DNA from: Chloroflexota bacterium
GTDB lineage: Bacteria; Chloroflexota; UBA11872; VXNJ01
Reading direction: 5' to 3'
NCBI GenBank assembly: GCA_009840625.1
Contig: VXNJ01000010.1
Span: 1 to 64,000, forward strand
Length of the DNA: 64,000 bases
The position numbers and the translations under genes are program-made. Each line of letters starts with the position of its first letter. Position 1 is the first letter of the stretch. Shown piece after piece: positions 36,403 to 46,051 of the stretch. The notes below the pieces were generated by a model that saw only the letters and a list, made by a program, of their open reading frames with translations, did not search any database and was not told the origin of the DNA.

Positions 36403-37349
36403 TGCTTGGCCACTTCATCGGTGTGGTAGTAGGTGAGAAAAATCTCCTCAAGATCGGTTTCGCTCGTCTTGATGTCCTCCACGTTGTAACGGTCGGTGGC
36501 GGCCTTCAACAGTTCGCCCATGTCTCCCTCAAAAGACATCTCGACGTGGGTGTCGTTTGCGATCACGTTGCGAGCACCGGGCACGCTCTCGAAATCCGAG
36601 CCTTCCGGTCGCCGGTCAAGCACGAACTCCACGCGGCGAATGGCCTTCGACCTCAACTCTGCGACTGACTCGACCGCGATGAGAAAGCCGCCGCGGATGA
36701 TTCCGACTCGGTCGGCGACGCGCTGGACCTCGGACAGCGTATGGCTGGACAGGAAGACAGTGCGCCCTTCGGCGGTCACTTCGTGCACCAAGTTCTGAAA
36801 CTCCCGTTGGATAAGCGGGTCAAGTCCAGCTGTCGGTTCGTCCAAGATCAGCAGTTCCGGCCGGTTCATGAAGGCCTGGATGACCCCGACTTTTTGCCGG
36901 TTGCCCGTCGAAAGATCTCCGACCTTTCTCGAAAGGTCGGAGTCCAGTCGTTCGGCCAGCTCCCTGACGTAGGACCAGTCAACGCCGCCCCGCATATTTG
37001 CAAAGTACGTCAGGGTGTCCCAACCGGTCAGGTTTGGGTACAGCGCGAGGTCTCCCGGGATGTAACCGATGTGCTTGCGGATTTCGACGGAATTTCGATG
37101 CGTGTCCAGTCCGAGGATGGTCGCGGATCCGGCGGTGGGCCTGATCTCATCCAGCAACGTCCTGATCGTCGTCGTTTTTCCCGCACCGTTTGGCCCAAGA
37201 AAACCAAACACCTCGCCTTGCCGGACGTCCAGGTCCACACCTTCGATGCCACGGTGCTTGCCGTAGAACTTCGTCAGCTCACTCGCGTGAACAGCACCCA
37301 TGGATTCGCCTTCGATCGAAATCCTTGACGTTTCCGCGCTCATTGCCAT
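36399..37349 (-). CDS. ABC transporter ATP-binding protein of the MarR operon
   Basis: An ATPase of 316 residues with Walker A GPNGAGKTTT, signature LSTGNRQKVGV, Walker B LLILDEPTAG and H-loop SSHTLSE, followed by the roughly 90-residue C-terminal extension of CcmA/DrrA-like exporters. The ATG at 37349 has GGAGG seven bases upstream, so this start is preferred over the ATG at 37301 (MGAVHASELTK). It overlaps the permease start by four bases and lies 54 bp downstream of the MarR gene. The expected role is powering the double-length permease. Confidence 0.93.
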   Translation of the reverse strand: MAMSAETSRISIEGESMGAVHASELTKFYGKHRGIEGVDLDVRQGEVFGFLGPNGAGKTTTIRTLLDEIRPTAGSATILGLDTHRNSVEIRKHIGYIPGDLALYPNLTGWDTLTYFANMRGGVDWSYVRELAERLDSDLSRKVGDLSTGNRQKVGVIQAFMNRPELLILDEPTAGLDPLIQREFQNLVHEVTAEGRTVFLSSHTLSEVQRVADRVGIIRGGFLIAVESVAELRSKAIRRVEFVLDRRPEGSDFESVPGARNVIANDTHVEMSFEGDMGELLKAATDRYNVEDIKTSETDLEEIFLTYYHTDEVAKQ

Positions 37350-37403
37350 CTCGCCGCCTCCAGTTGTTGGTTGGTTTTGTCGATTCGATCCGAGACGTTC
37401 ACC

Positions 37404-37880
37404 TCAGGTGGCACCTTGGAGTGCGCGATCGGCCTCGTCGAACGCCTCAAGGCGTTCGACTCCCCGTTGGAAAACCTCCAACGCCTGAGCGACCACTTCA
37501 AGCTCCTCCACCGACAGGAACGCCGCGATCTTCTCCATGGCCTCGTAATGGCTTCGATTCAAAGTGTCAATGACCTCTCTGCCTGCATGGGTCAGACGGG
37601 CCAGGGCGACCCGCCTGTCCTTGGGGTCGGAGACGCGCTCCACCAGATCTTTCCTGACCAGGCGCTCCACCATGCTCGAGGCGTTGGGAGGGGCCATTCC
37701 CTGGGCCTGCGAGATTTCGGTGATCTTGGCCGGGCCGGAAGCGAGGACATACAGGACCCCAATCTGCGGGAGAGTCAGGTCGCCGTCAATGGCGAATCCC
37801 TTCGCGTCCATGCAGCCGGCGGTTGAAATCGATTCCGCCAATTCACCGATCCTGGCGAGCAGCTCATCCCTTGTCGACAT
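37404..37880 (-). CDS. MarR family transcriptional regulator
   Basis: A winged-helix regulator of 158 residues. The helix-turn-helix runs through TLPQIGVLYVLASGPAKITE and ISQAQGMAPPNASSMVERL, followed by the wing DPKDRRVALARLT, all at the usual MarR positions. Helices at both ends would form the dimer interface. The ATG at 37880 has GGGAGGG six bases upstream. It is the first gene of an operon with an ABC ATPase and permease, and two palindromes lie just upstream, so autorepression released by a ligand (often a phenolic or drug) is the expected control. Confidence 0.92.
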   Translation of the reverse strand: MSTRDELLARIGELAESISTAGCMDAKGFAIDGDLTLPQIGVLYVLASGPAKITEISQAQGMAPPNASSMVERLVRKDLVERVSDPKDRRVALARLTHAGREVIDTLNRSHYEAMEKIAAFLSVEELEVVAQALEVFQRGVERLEAFDEADRALQGAT

Positions 37881-38197
37881 GAGCTACCCTCCCAGCAGAA
37901 TCATATCTTCTTCATAATTATTATGGCTCTCATAATAGAGATCGCCAAAAGGGTAAGGATGGTAGCCATAACCATGTTGAAGCGGCTGTTCGGAATGCGA
38001 GGCGAATCGCCGGCTGCCCGGTTGCTCAAATCCGGCTAACCGGACGCTTGGCGAATTGAGCAAAGGACGGCAACACCTGGCAGTGCAAGCGGCGCCGTCG
38101 AACCCATCACCCATTCCACCCGACAAAGGTCCGCGGCAGGTGGGCCTACCGATTAATCAGCGCGGTTCCTCTGAGCGGAACGCCGCAAATTGAATGG
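37881..38197. other. Intergenic region upstream of the MarR operon
   Basis: About 317 bp between the MarR gene start and the 3' end of a sulfatase gene, both on the minus strand. It contains the AT-rich palindromes described separately. The remainder shows no credible gene. Confidence 0.5.
37913..37940 (-). promoter_or_regulatory. Palindromic operators for the MarR regulator
   Basis: CATAAT-T-ATTATG at 37913-37925 is a perfect 13-bp palindrome, and CTCT-CATAAT-AGAG at 37927-37940 is a second, adjacent palindrome sharing the CATAAT word. They lie 33-60 bp upstream of the MarR start codon in an AT-rich stretch where the promoter should be. Size and symmetry suit a MarR dimer. Confidence 0.6.
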
Positions 38198-39616
38198 TCA
38201 GGCGTAATCGGCGCCGGTCAGACTCTCCAGCACGGACTGTTGCCATTCCTTCAATTTGGCCCCCAAACGTTCAACTTCCTGCGGTTGAGCCGTTGAAAGG
38301 TCCCTTTTTTCGGATGCATCCGCTCGGATATCGAATAGTTCCTGGCCGGTTCCGGGCTCTCCATCAATGACGAGCTTGTATCGCGAATCAAGGACCGCGC
38401 GGGGTCCCTCGAAATCGTCTTCCCGGATCTCCGGATGGTGGTAGTTTTCGAAGTCGCGGGTGAATTTTCCGTCCATTAATTTGGCAAGCGGGCAAGTGCC
38501 GGACTGAAGGTCCGGATCGATATATGGCTCAGCGTCATCCGCCACGCTGCCGCCAAAACTCCAGAAGCAGATCGGATCGGGCCGGTCGCCCGCTTCACCT
38601 TCCATGGCCGGCACCAAACTGATGCCGTCCAAGGGGCGATCGGGCAATGGCTGTCCCGTCAGCTCGCACAATGTCGGCAGGATGTCGCTGGTGACCGAGT
38701 CCATCGACACGCGCATTGGATCCCTGAACCGGCCCGGCCACTCGATAACCGCAGGAACCCGGATACCGCCCTCGTAAACGAGTCCCTTGTAACCGCGCAT
38801 TGGCGAGGCGAACCGGCTCTCCCGCGGCGCGCCGTTGTCGCCGCAGTACCAGAGCAAAGTCTCATCCCTTATCTGCTCCCGGGACAGGTGCTGGCGCAGA
38901 TCGCCGATCGCCCTGTCCATCGCAGTGATCTCTGCATAACGCGCCTGCAGCACCCTGTCCAGTCGAACATGCACCTGCTCTCCGGTCTCAAGCGAGGTGA
39001 TCTGCGCTGTGCTCTGCTGCAATTCTTCCGGCAGATCGCCGTAGGTGGCAAGGTCCTCATCAAGTGCGCTGTAGGGCTCGTGCGGGGATCCGAACCAGGC
39101 CACCACGAAAAACGGGCGCCCGGCTGCCCGCGCATCCGAGATGAAACGGTTGGCCGCATCGACGACGATCTGGGAGCTTTCACCCTCGTATTGCTCAGGG
39201 GCGCCGCCGTTGTGCGAAAGGTACGGGTCCATGTCGAAAAAGTTGTCGTGCGAGAGGTATTCCTCAAACCCCATTGCCCGCGGATTGGTTGGCGAATCGG
39301 CCTTCACCGGACCGAGATGCCACTTGCCAAAGTGGCCGCAGGCGTAGCCCGCCCGCGACAGGATCTGCGCGATGGTTATTTCCTCCGGCCGGATCGACCA
39401 GCCCGGGTCGAACGTTCCGCACCGATTCGGATGACGGCCGGTCATCACGCTCGCCCTAGTTGGCGAGCAGAGCGGTGCGCCGGAATAGAAGCTGTCGAGT
39501 CGGAGCCCTTCGGAGGCCATTTCATCCAGGACCGGCGTCTGCACGATCGGATGCCCGTTGTAGCCGGTTTCATGCCATCCGTGGTCGTCACTCATCAGAA
39601 ACACGATGTTGGGCAT
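38198..39616 (-). CDS. Sulfatase (formylglycine type S1), copy B
   Basis: An arylsulfatase-family enzyme of about 472 residues. The N terminus MPNIVFLMSDDHGWHE holds the two metal-binding Asp; GAPLCSPTRASVMTGRHPNR holds the C-x-P-x-R formylglycine motif (Cys50); WYCGDNGAP is the second metal site. I chose the ATG at 39616, where the conserved fold begins. The frame stays open upstream to 39796, adding 60 residues rich in Ser, Ala and Arg with no hydrophobic signal, so those residues are unlikely to be real. No strong Shine-Dalgarno supports either start. It resembles enzymes acting on sulfated sugars; the exact substrate is unknown. Confidence 0.88.
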   Translation of the reverse strand: MPNIVFLMSDDHGWHETGYNGHPIVQTPVLDEMASEGLRLDSFYSGAPLCSPTRASVMTGRHPNRCGTFDPGWSIRPEEITIAQILSRAGYACGHFGKWHLGPVKADSPTNPRAMGFEEYLSHDNFFDMDPYLSHNGGAPEQYEGESSQIVVDAANRFISDARAAGRPFFVVAWFGSPHEPYSALDEDLATYGDLPEELQQSTAQITSLETGEQVHVRLDRVLQARYAEITAMDRAIGDLRQHLSREQIRDETLLWYCGDNGAPRESRFASPMRGYKGLVYEGGIRVPAVIEWPGRFRDPMRVSMDSVTSDILPTLCELTGQPLPDRPLDGISLVPAMEGEAGDRPDPICFWSFGGSVADDAEPYIDPDLQSGTCPLAKLMDGKFTRDFENYHHPEIREDDFEGPRAVLDSRYKLVIDGEPGTGQELFDIRADASEKRDLSTAQPQEVERLGAKLKEWQQSVLESLTGADYA

Positions 39617-39923
39617 CGAGCCCGGAGTTTCCCGGGCAGAGGTAGCCGCGGAGCTTGGCGATGCGTTCACGGGCGCTGAACTTCCAGAGCTATGGGTTGG
39701 GGATTGACGCCGCGCGATTCTTGCAGCCGGGCGGCTCGCCGATCGGGCCGATTTAGATCTCAAACGCGAGACGCCGCCATTTCCGCTCCCTCGCACCTTG
39801 CAAGAATGGGTGCCCTGAAGGGACTTTCACTGGTGGCGGCACCCTGATTTGCAGACACAGAATTCGGACCCAATGCTGGCAACTGGTTCCGCTACCGGGC
39901 AATCTTGGGGTCCGGCTTAACGC

Positions 39924-42900
39924 GTGATTCGTCCCCTGGCCTTGATCCTGGCGGCGGTGCTGGGCTTCAGCGGCGCGGCGCCGACCGCAGACGCGGCGAT
40001 CGTGGCGCCGCAATCGTCGCCCGCATCGGACCGGGCGGTTCTTGCCGAATTATTCGAAGCCGCCGGCGGATCGGGATGGCTCAATTCCGACAACTGGAAC
40101 AGCCCGGCCCCGCTGGATCAGTGGTACGGCCTCACCACTGATGAAGCCGGCAGGGTCACCGCAATCGCTCTGGCTTCCAACCGCCTGCGGGGGCAAATCA
40201 CGCCCGCGATCGATCAACTTCAAGGCCTCGAAGCGCTAGACCTGAGCAACAACCTGCTCCGCGGCGCGGTCCCCCTCGGACTCGGGCGGCTCCCGGCGAT
40301 CAGAACGATAAGTCTGGCCAACAACCGTTTCAGCGGTTCGATTCCGGCCGCCCTGGGCGCAGCTCCGCGACTGCAAATCCTTGACCTCTCCGGCAACCAG
40401 CTGGTCGCCGGCATCCCGGACCAGTTTTATGAGCTGAGCTCGCTCGAGCGACTCGATTTGAGCGGCAACCGACTGATCGACCGCGTCCGCCGGGAATTGG
40501 CCAACTTTTCGCGCCTGACCCACCTGGACTTGAGTCAAAACGGGTTCCATGGTCCGATTCCGGCCTCGCTCGGAACCCTGCAAAACCTCGAACGGCTGTT
40601 GATGGCGGAAAACTCGCTGTCCGGTGAAATCCCGGCCGGATTGTTCGGCATCGCAGATCTGGCGGAACTTGACCTTTCCGGCAACCGACTGAATGGACGC
40701 CTCCGAATCCCCGGCGGACCGCCCACGCGCCTGCAGCGGCTAGATCTTTCGGGCAACATCATCACCGGCCCGGTGCCGAGCGCGATCGCCAGGTTTGACG
40801 GTCTGCAGCACCTTGATCTTTCCAGCAACGTATTCAGGGGCCCGATTCCTGCGGGACTCGGCGACATGGCCGATCTGCGGGTCCTGCGGGTCGGCGGCAA
40901 TCGGTTTTCGGGCTCGCTGCCGCGGCGGCTCGGCCAGCTGGAGAACTTGACCGAGCTCTGGGCCGGCGGCAACCAGCTGACCGGCCAAATACCGGATCTC
41001 TCGGCGCTCGCGACCCTTTCGCACCTGGATTTGGGCGGCAACTCCCTCTCCGGCCCGATACCCGCCTGGCTGGCGGAGCTTTCATCACTTGAAGTGCTCG
41101 ACCTGAGCTCGAATTCGCTTACCGGGCCGCCGCCGAAGGAAATGGCCGAATTGAGCCGCGTAGTCCGGCTGGCGCTGGGAGGAAATCCGCTGACCGGCGC
41201 GATACCCGGCTGGCTCGGAGAGCTCGAGTCCCTCCAGGACCTGGACCTTGCAAACGCGAACCTGACCGCCCCGATCCCGGGCGGATTGCGATCGCTGGCG
41301 AACCTGCGGTGGGTCGATCTGGGCGGAAACCAACTGACCGGCCAGATTCCGCCGTGGTTCGGAGACTTCTCCGGACTGCAGTACCTGCGCCTGAGCGACA
41401 ACGCGCTCTCGGGGCCGATCCCGCCGAATCTTTTCTCGGTCGCTCAACTACAGGTGCTCGAGCTCGACAACAACGCTTTCAGCGGAACGATCCCGGACCG
41501 ATTCGGCGGCTTACCGGCGCTCACCCGTCTGCGGCTCAACGACAACCAGTTGAGCGGACCGATCCCGGATTCGCTGGGCAGATCATCGCGGATCAGATCG
41601 CTGCATCTGGACGGTAACCGACTGAGTGGGGAGTTGCCAGGCTGGCTGCCGGACCTGGACGCGCTTTCCGACCTGCGTCTCGGCCGCAACCGGCTCAGCG
41701 GCGAAATCCCGGACGACATCGGTCGCCTGCAATCCCTGCTCGAGCTCGGGATCGAGCGGAATCTCCTCGCCGGGCCGGTGCCCGAGTCGATCGGTTCCAT
41801 TCCTGGGCTGCTCAGTCTCGACCTGTCCGGCAACCAGCTCGAGGGCCAGATCCCGCCGTCGCTGGCGTCGCTGGCCGAACTAGAGCATCTAGACCTGAGC
41901 AACAACCGGCTTGGCGGCTCCATCCCGGCCGCGCTTGGCAATCTTGGCCGCATGCGCTGGCTAAACCTCGCCCACAACCGGCTTGAAGGATTGATCCCGG
42001 AGGAGATTGCCCAGTTGTCGCGATTGCGCGAACTGTTCCTGGAAGGGAACGGCTTCGAGGGCTGCGCCCCTAACGAGATTCGCCGCCTCCGCTCCACGAT
42101 CGACCTGCTGGAATTCGGCGGCAGACCGTTCTGCGACCTGGCCCTGAGCCTGATAAGTGTTTCGCCCGGACAAATCCGACCCGAATTCGATTCAGCCCGC
42201 CACGATTACGTCGTAGACGTTCCCGCCCCCGAGAGTTCGCGACACGTTTCGCTAAGGCTCTTCGCATACCAAGAATTGCAAGCGGTCGCGTTTCTTGACG
42301 CAAACGGTCGGATCCTTGCCGACGCCGACAGCCAGACCGGCGGCTTTCAGCTGGATATTGCCGAATTGACCGCCGATGACCTCCCGCCGCTGATGTCGGT
42401 GGAGGTGATCTCGGGGGACCTGAAATACCGCTACAGTCTGCGGTTCTCGCCCGCCCGGGCCGGGGAAGCGGGGTTGTACGCGGTGCTGGTCGATGGCCGC
42501 CCGATATTCGCCGGCATCGAGGCGGGAGAGTTTTCGCATAGGGTCGGTTTCGAACGCGGGCGGGTGCGAGTCGAACCGCTGGCGCTTGATCCCGGGGCGA
42601 CCGTGAACATCTCCCCGCCCGATGCCGATCAGGTCGCCGAAAACGGCCACCAGGTCGACCTGGCGGTCGGTGCGAACAGCATCCTGATCGAGGTGACCCC
42701 GGCCGACGGTCAAAACGGGCGCGGATTCGAGCTGGCCCTGGAGCGCCTGGCCCCGGACCGTGACATCCTGATCCGGCTCTATGAAACCACCGGCGGCCCC
42801 GCATGGTCCCGAAGCGAGGGATGGCTGTCCGAAGATCCACTCGGCGATTGGCACGGGGTCAACACCGACAACGCCGGTCGCGTCGTCGAGCTCGAGTTGG

Positions 42901-44315
42901 GCGACAACGGGTTGAGCGGCCCGTTGCCGGCCGCGATCGCCGACCTTGTCCGGTTGCGGAATCTCGACCTCAGAAAAAACCGCCTGAGCGGCGAGATCCC
43001 GTCCGCCTTCGGCCAGTTGAGCGAGCTGGTGATCCTGGAACTGAGCGGCAACCGGCTTTCCGGACCCCTGCCGGACCAGGTGGCCCAATTGCCCAAACTT
43101 CTGCTGCTCTCGCTTGACGAGAACGAACTGTCCGGTCCGCTCCCGACCTCCTTCGGCAACGCCGCTGAGCTGATCGGGTTGGGGCTGGCCGGCAACGAGT
43201 TCACCGGGCCCGTCCCCGAGTCGTTCGGGAATCTGCCGGCCCTGGGGACATTGCGCCTCGCCGGCAACCGATTGGGGGGCTGTCTGCCGGCAACGCTCCG
43301 CGCCGACGTATTGCAGTACCACGATTTCGCCCGGCTCGGGCTTTCTTTCTGCGACGTCGGAATCCGTGCGCTGCCGCTGAACCTCGGCCGATTGCTGCCC
43401 GCTTTTTCGCCGGGCGACACCCGCTACCGGCTATTCGTGGAAATAGGCGACGTCTCCGCGCAACTCTCGCTGGCGCCGGAACTATTCAATGAAAGCTCCG
43501 AAGTCAGCTACCTGGGCCCGGATCTTGTCCCGCTGGTGGACGCCGATCCCCGGTCCGACGGGTTTCAGATCAATCTGTCGCGGCTGCCGCCGGACGGGGA
43601 ACCCTTAGAACTGAGCATCCGGGTTTCAAACCCGGCCTCCGAGCAGACATACAGTTTTGCGATCGAACTCGCCAAACCGGGCGAGGTTGGCCTGGAGGCG
43701 ATCGGGGTCGCCGGGCAGTTTTCCAACTATTCCATCGGTTCGAGTTACCTGCGCCGCCTGGTCAATCACCAGTCCGAACGCATCACCATTGAGCCCCGAA
43801 CGATCGACCCGGCGGCGGTTTTCGAATTCCTGGCGCCGCCGGTCGGCTCAGGCGGGCCCCTCCCGCTGCCCGATGCCGACGGCGAACCGGGCAACGGTTT
43901 CCAGTTCGATACCGCCTCGGGCCCGAACATTCTGCTGCTGCGGGTGCAGTCGGCCGATTCAAGCAGGGTTCGCATCTACGCGCTGGTGATCGTGCGCACC
44001 CCGGGCAAGCCCTCGCCGCCCGCAATAGCCGCGGTCGCGCGGAGCCCCGCTCGAACGGAGATTTACTGGTCTCCGCCGGACATTACCGGAGGAAGTCAAA
44101 TCACTGGCTACGACCTGCGCTACATATATGCCGGGACCCCAGAGAAATCCGACCGATACTGGACGATGATCGGCCGCCTGGATCCCGTCGCCGGCCTCAA
44201 TCTGGTTCTTGACGGTCTCGAGGACGATCTTTCGTACGAATTTCAGATTCGGGCCCGCAATCGCGCCGGCGCCGGCCCTTGGTCAGACGCGTTCGCGGTG
44301 GCGCCGGCGGCCTGA
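39924..44315 (+). CDS. Giant secreted leucine-rich-repeat protein with cadherin-like and FN3 domains
   Basis: A 1463-residue protein. Residues 1-24 are a Sec signal peptide (cleavage likely after TADA). A cap (FEAAGGSGWLNSDNWNSPA) leads into about 27 plant-type 24-residue LRRs (LxLxxNxLxGxIPxxL) to about residue 730, closed by a paired-Cys cap. Two cadherin-like beta-sandwich units follow. Then the same module repeats: cap (YETTGGPAWSRSEGW), six LRRs, Cys cap, two beta-sandwich units, and a final fibronectin type III domain from about residue 1360. There is no C-terminal membrane anchor or sortase motif, so it is probably released or held non-covalently. It starts with GTG and is a single gene. 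Likely roles are adhesion, or recognition of hosts, other cells or polysaccharides. Confidence 0.9.
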   Translation: MIRPLALILAAVLGFSGAAPTADAAIVAPQSSPASDRAVLAELFEAAGGSGWLNSDNWNSPAPLDQWYGLTTDEAGRVTAIALASNRLRGQITPAIDQLQGLEALDLSNNLLRGAVPLGLGRLPAIRTISLANNRFSGSIPAALGAAPRLQILDLSGNQLVAGIPDQFYELSSLERLDLSGNRLIDRVRRELANFSRLTHLDLSQNGFHGPIPASLGTLQNLERLLMAENSLSGEIPAGLFGIADLAELDLSGNRLNGRLRIPGGPPTRLQRLDLSGNIITGPVPSAIARFDGLQHLDLSSNVFRGPIPAGLGDMADLRVLRVGGNRFSGSLPRRLGQLENLTELWAGGNQLTGQIPDLSALATLSHLDLGGNSLSGPIPAWLAELSSLEVLDLSSNSLTGPPPKEMAELSRVVRLALGGNPLTGAIPGWLGELESLQDLDLANANLTAPIPGGLRSLANLRWVDLGGNQLTGQIPPWFGDFSGLQYLRLSDNALSGPIPPNLFSVAQLQVLELDNNAFSGTIPDRFGGLPALTRLRLNDNQLSGPIPDSLGRSSRIRSLHLDGNRLSGELPGWLPDLDALSDLRLGRNRLSGEIPDDIGRLQSLLELGIERNLLAGPVPESIGSIPGLLSLDLSGNQLEGQIPPSLASLAELEHLDLSNNRLGGSIPAALGNLGRMRWLNLAHNRLEGLIPEEIAQLSRLRELFLEGNGFEGCAPNEIRRLRSTIDLLEFGGRPFCDLALSLISVSPGQIRPEFDSARHDYVVDVPAPESSRHVSLRLFAYQELQAVAFLDANGRILADADSQTGGFQLDIAELTADDLPPLMSVEVISGDLKYRYSLRFSPARAGEAGLYAVLVDGRPIFAGIEAGEFSHRVGFERGRVRVEPLALDPGATVNISPPDADQVAENGHQVDLAVGANSILIEVTPADGQNGRGFELALERLAPDRDILIRLYETTGGPAWSRSEGWLSEDPLGDWHGVNTDNAGRVVELELGDNGLSGPLPAAIADLVRLRNLDLRKNRLSGEIPSAFGQLSELVILELSGNRLSGPLPDQVAQLPKLLLLSLDENELSGPLPTSFGNAAELIGLGLAGNEFTGPVPESFGNLPALGTLRLAGNRLGGCLPATLRADVLQYHDFARLGLSFCDVGIRALPLNLGRLLPAFSPGDTRYRLFVEIGDVSAQLSLAPELFNESSEVSYLGPDLVPLVDADPRSDGFQINLSRLPPDGEPLELSIRVSNPASEQTYSFAIELAKPGEVGLEAIGVAGQFSNYSIGSSYLRRLVNHQSERITIEPRTIDPAAVFEFLAPPVGSGGPLPLPDADGEPGNGFQFDTASGPNILLLRVQSADSSRVRIYALVIVRTPGKPSPPAIAAVARSPARTEIYWSPPDITGGSQITGYDLRYIYAGTPEKSDRYWTMIGRLDPVAGLNLVLDGLEDDLSYEFQIRARNRAGAGPWSDAFAVAPAA

Positions 44316-44590
44316 TCAGCGGGAATCCAGTTCTGGAAGCCGTGCTCTCTCCCGCGCTCGCGGTCCAGGGGATCGGCGTTGTCGCGTCACCGCCATTCCC
44401 TCGCACCGGATTGGGGCTCGGACGCATCGAATCCGCAATCCTGCTGAATTACTGCGCGACTTACCTCGGAATCCCAGCGTTTCAACCCTGACACAAATAG
44501 CGCCGCCGGCAACTTGATTCCGGATAACCTTTTTTGTCAATGCGAGGTGGGCAGATGCCGGTTCCCACCCCGGAATCAAGGAGACGGTAC

Positions 44591-44836
44591 ATGGCATCCA
44601 CCGCCGAACGCCTGCGCAAGCTGGTAAGCGAAAACGTTGAAGTAGACGGCAAGTCGCTGGACATTCCGGCCGACCTGAATTTCAGTCTCGCTGACGCCGG
44701 CGTTTCTTCACTCGATCTGGTGGCGCTTGGCAAACTGGTCGCCGAAGAATTCAATATCACGTTTGCAATCGAAGACTGCACGTCGATCACTGATCTTGCG
44801 CAACTGGCCGATTTCATCGACGCCAAGGCGGCCTGA
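44591..44836 (+). CDS. Acyl carrier protein
   Basis: An 81-residue carrier protein with the phosphopantetheine site in AGVSSLDLVALGKLV (Ser40), followed by the usual acidic helices (AEEFNITF, SITDLAQLADFI). The start at 44591 is supported by AAGGAG seven bases upstream; an in-frame start at 44534 adds 19 unrelated residues. No fatty-acid synthesis genes are adjacent; the next gene is an alpha/beta hydrolase 250 bp away. This is therefore an orphan ACP, perhaps for a specialised acyl pathway rather than the housekeeping AcpP, which is normally beside fabF or fabD. Confidence 0.88.
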   Translation: MASTAERLRKLVSENVEVDGKSLDIPADLNFSLADAGVSSLDLVALGKLVAEEFNITFAIEDCTSITDLAQLADFIDAKAA

Positions 44837-45087
44837 CCCCACGCCGGGCCGGCTCCGCGGGGCGGATTTCCCCAGGCGCGCAAAACTCCGAGACCTGATG
44901 CTTCCAGCGGCGGTTCGGCCTTGCCGGCGCGGTCGGGAACCCGGCCCGCTGAAATCGCAAGTGGCAGGGGTCGCGGCGGCACGCAGCCGCCGTCAATCGG
45001 ACGGCGGTGAAATCCGGCGATTCAGGCCCTGGGAAAGTGCCGTTGGGTACTCACGAATAGGCAGTATCACGAAGTTGTTGCCCTAAC

Positions 45088-46008
45088 TTGTCTTCATCTC
45101 CTGAACGGATCTGGTTCATCCCCGAGCCAAACGCCTCGGTCGAACTCGACCTGGGCGGCGGCGCAACGATCCTGCTGCGACGTCACGGAAACCCCGAAGG
45201 CCCACGCATCCTGGTCAGCCACGGCAACGGCCTGGCCAGCGATATGTACTACCCGTTCTGGTCGCTGCTGGAAGATGAATTCGATCTGGTCGTTTACGAC
45301 CTGCGCAACCACGGCCGAAACCCGGTCGGAGACATAGATGGTCACAACATCCCGAACATGGTCGACGATCACGATCGGGTCCTGGAAGCGGTCGCCGCCA
45401 ACTTTGGGGAAAAGCCCGCGATAGGTCTATACCACTCGGTTTCGGCGCTCATTGCTTTGCTCTCCCCCGCCCTCGGCGCCAACTACCAGGCGCTGGTTTT
45501 GATCGATCCGCCGATCACCAAAGCGGGGCGCGACTACCAGGAGTTCGAGGCGGCCGCCAATCGCGCGGCGGCAATGGCCCGCCGCCGGGCCGACAACATC
45601 CCGACCAAGATCAAGATGATTGAAGTCCTTTCGGTCATTCCGATTTACCAGCGAATGGTGCCGGGGGTTTACCAACTCATCGCCGACACGACCCTGCGCC
45701 CTAACCGCAGTCGTGAGGGATTCACCTTGCGGTGCCCCAAGGAATACGAAGCCCGGATCATGGAATACGCCTGCGCCTTTGCGGTCGCGGTGGACCTGGA
45801 GGCGATTGAATGCCCGATCCAGGTGATCGGCGCCGATCCGACGATCCCTTACTCCTACCTACCGAGCCTGGACCTGAGCGCAATCGCCCGCGTCAACTAC
45901 GACTTCATTCCGGACTCGACCCACTTCCTGCAGTTGGAGGAACCGGAGGAGTGCCTGGCCATGATGCGCGAATTCCTGGGCACGATCGGGGCGCTCGACC
46001 AGGGCTGA
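45088..46008 (+). CDS. Alpha/beta hydrolase
   Basis: A soluble alpha/beta-hydrolase-fold protein of 306 residues, starting with TTG. SHGNGLASD forms the oxyanion loop, VYDLRNHGRNP follows strand 4, and the nucleophile elbow is LYHSVSAL, with Ser in H-S-V-S-A rather than G-x-S-x-G. The acid is probably the Asp in VIGADPT, and the catalytic His is in PDSTHFLQLEEP near the C terminus. It may be an esterase, thioesterase or lactonase. The upstream gene is an ACP, so a thioesterase role is possible, though the 250-bp gap argues against tight coupling. Confidence 0.87.
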   Translation: MSSSPERIWFIPEPNASVELDLGGGATILLRRHGNPEGPRILVSHGNGLASDMYYPFWSLLEDEFDLVVYDLRNHGRNPVGDIDGHNIPNMVDDHDRVLEAVAANFGEKPAIGLYHSVSALIALLSPALGANYQALVLIDPPITKAGRDYQEFEAAANRAAAMARRRADNIPTKIKMIEVLSVIPIYQRMVPGVYQLIADTTLRPNRSREGFTLRCPKEYEARIMEYACAFAVAVDLEAIECPIQVIGADPTIPYSYLPSLDLSAIARVNYDFIPDSTHFLQLEEPEECLAMMREFLGTIGALDQG

Positions 46009-46051
46009 CGGTCCCCCGGGCCTGCCACTGCCGGAAGAGGTTCTATTTGCG

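Noticed and set aside
40150-42080. Regular about 72-base periodicity, as in a CRISPR array or DNA tandem repeat
   Set aside because: The period is that of 24-residue LRRs. Repeats are conserved at protein level only, with no identical DNA repeats and unique spacers.
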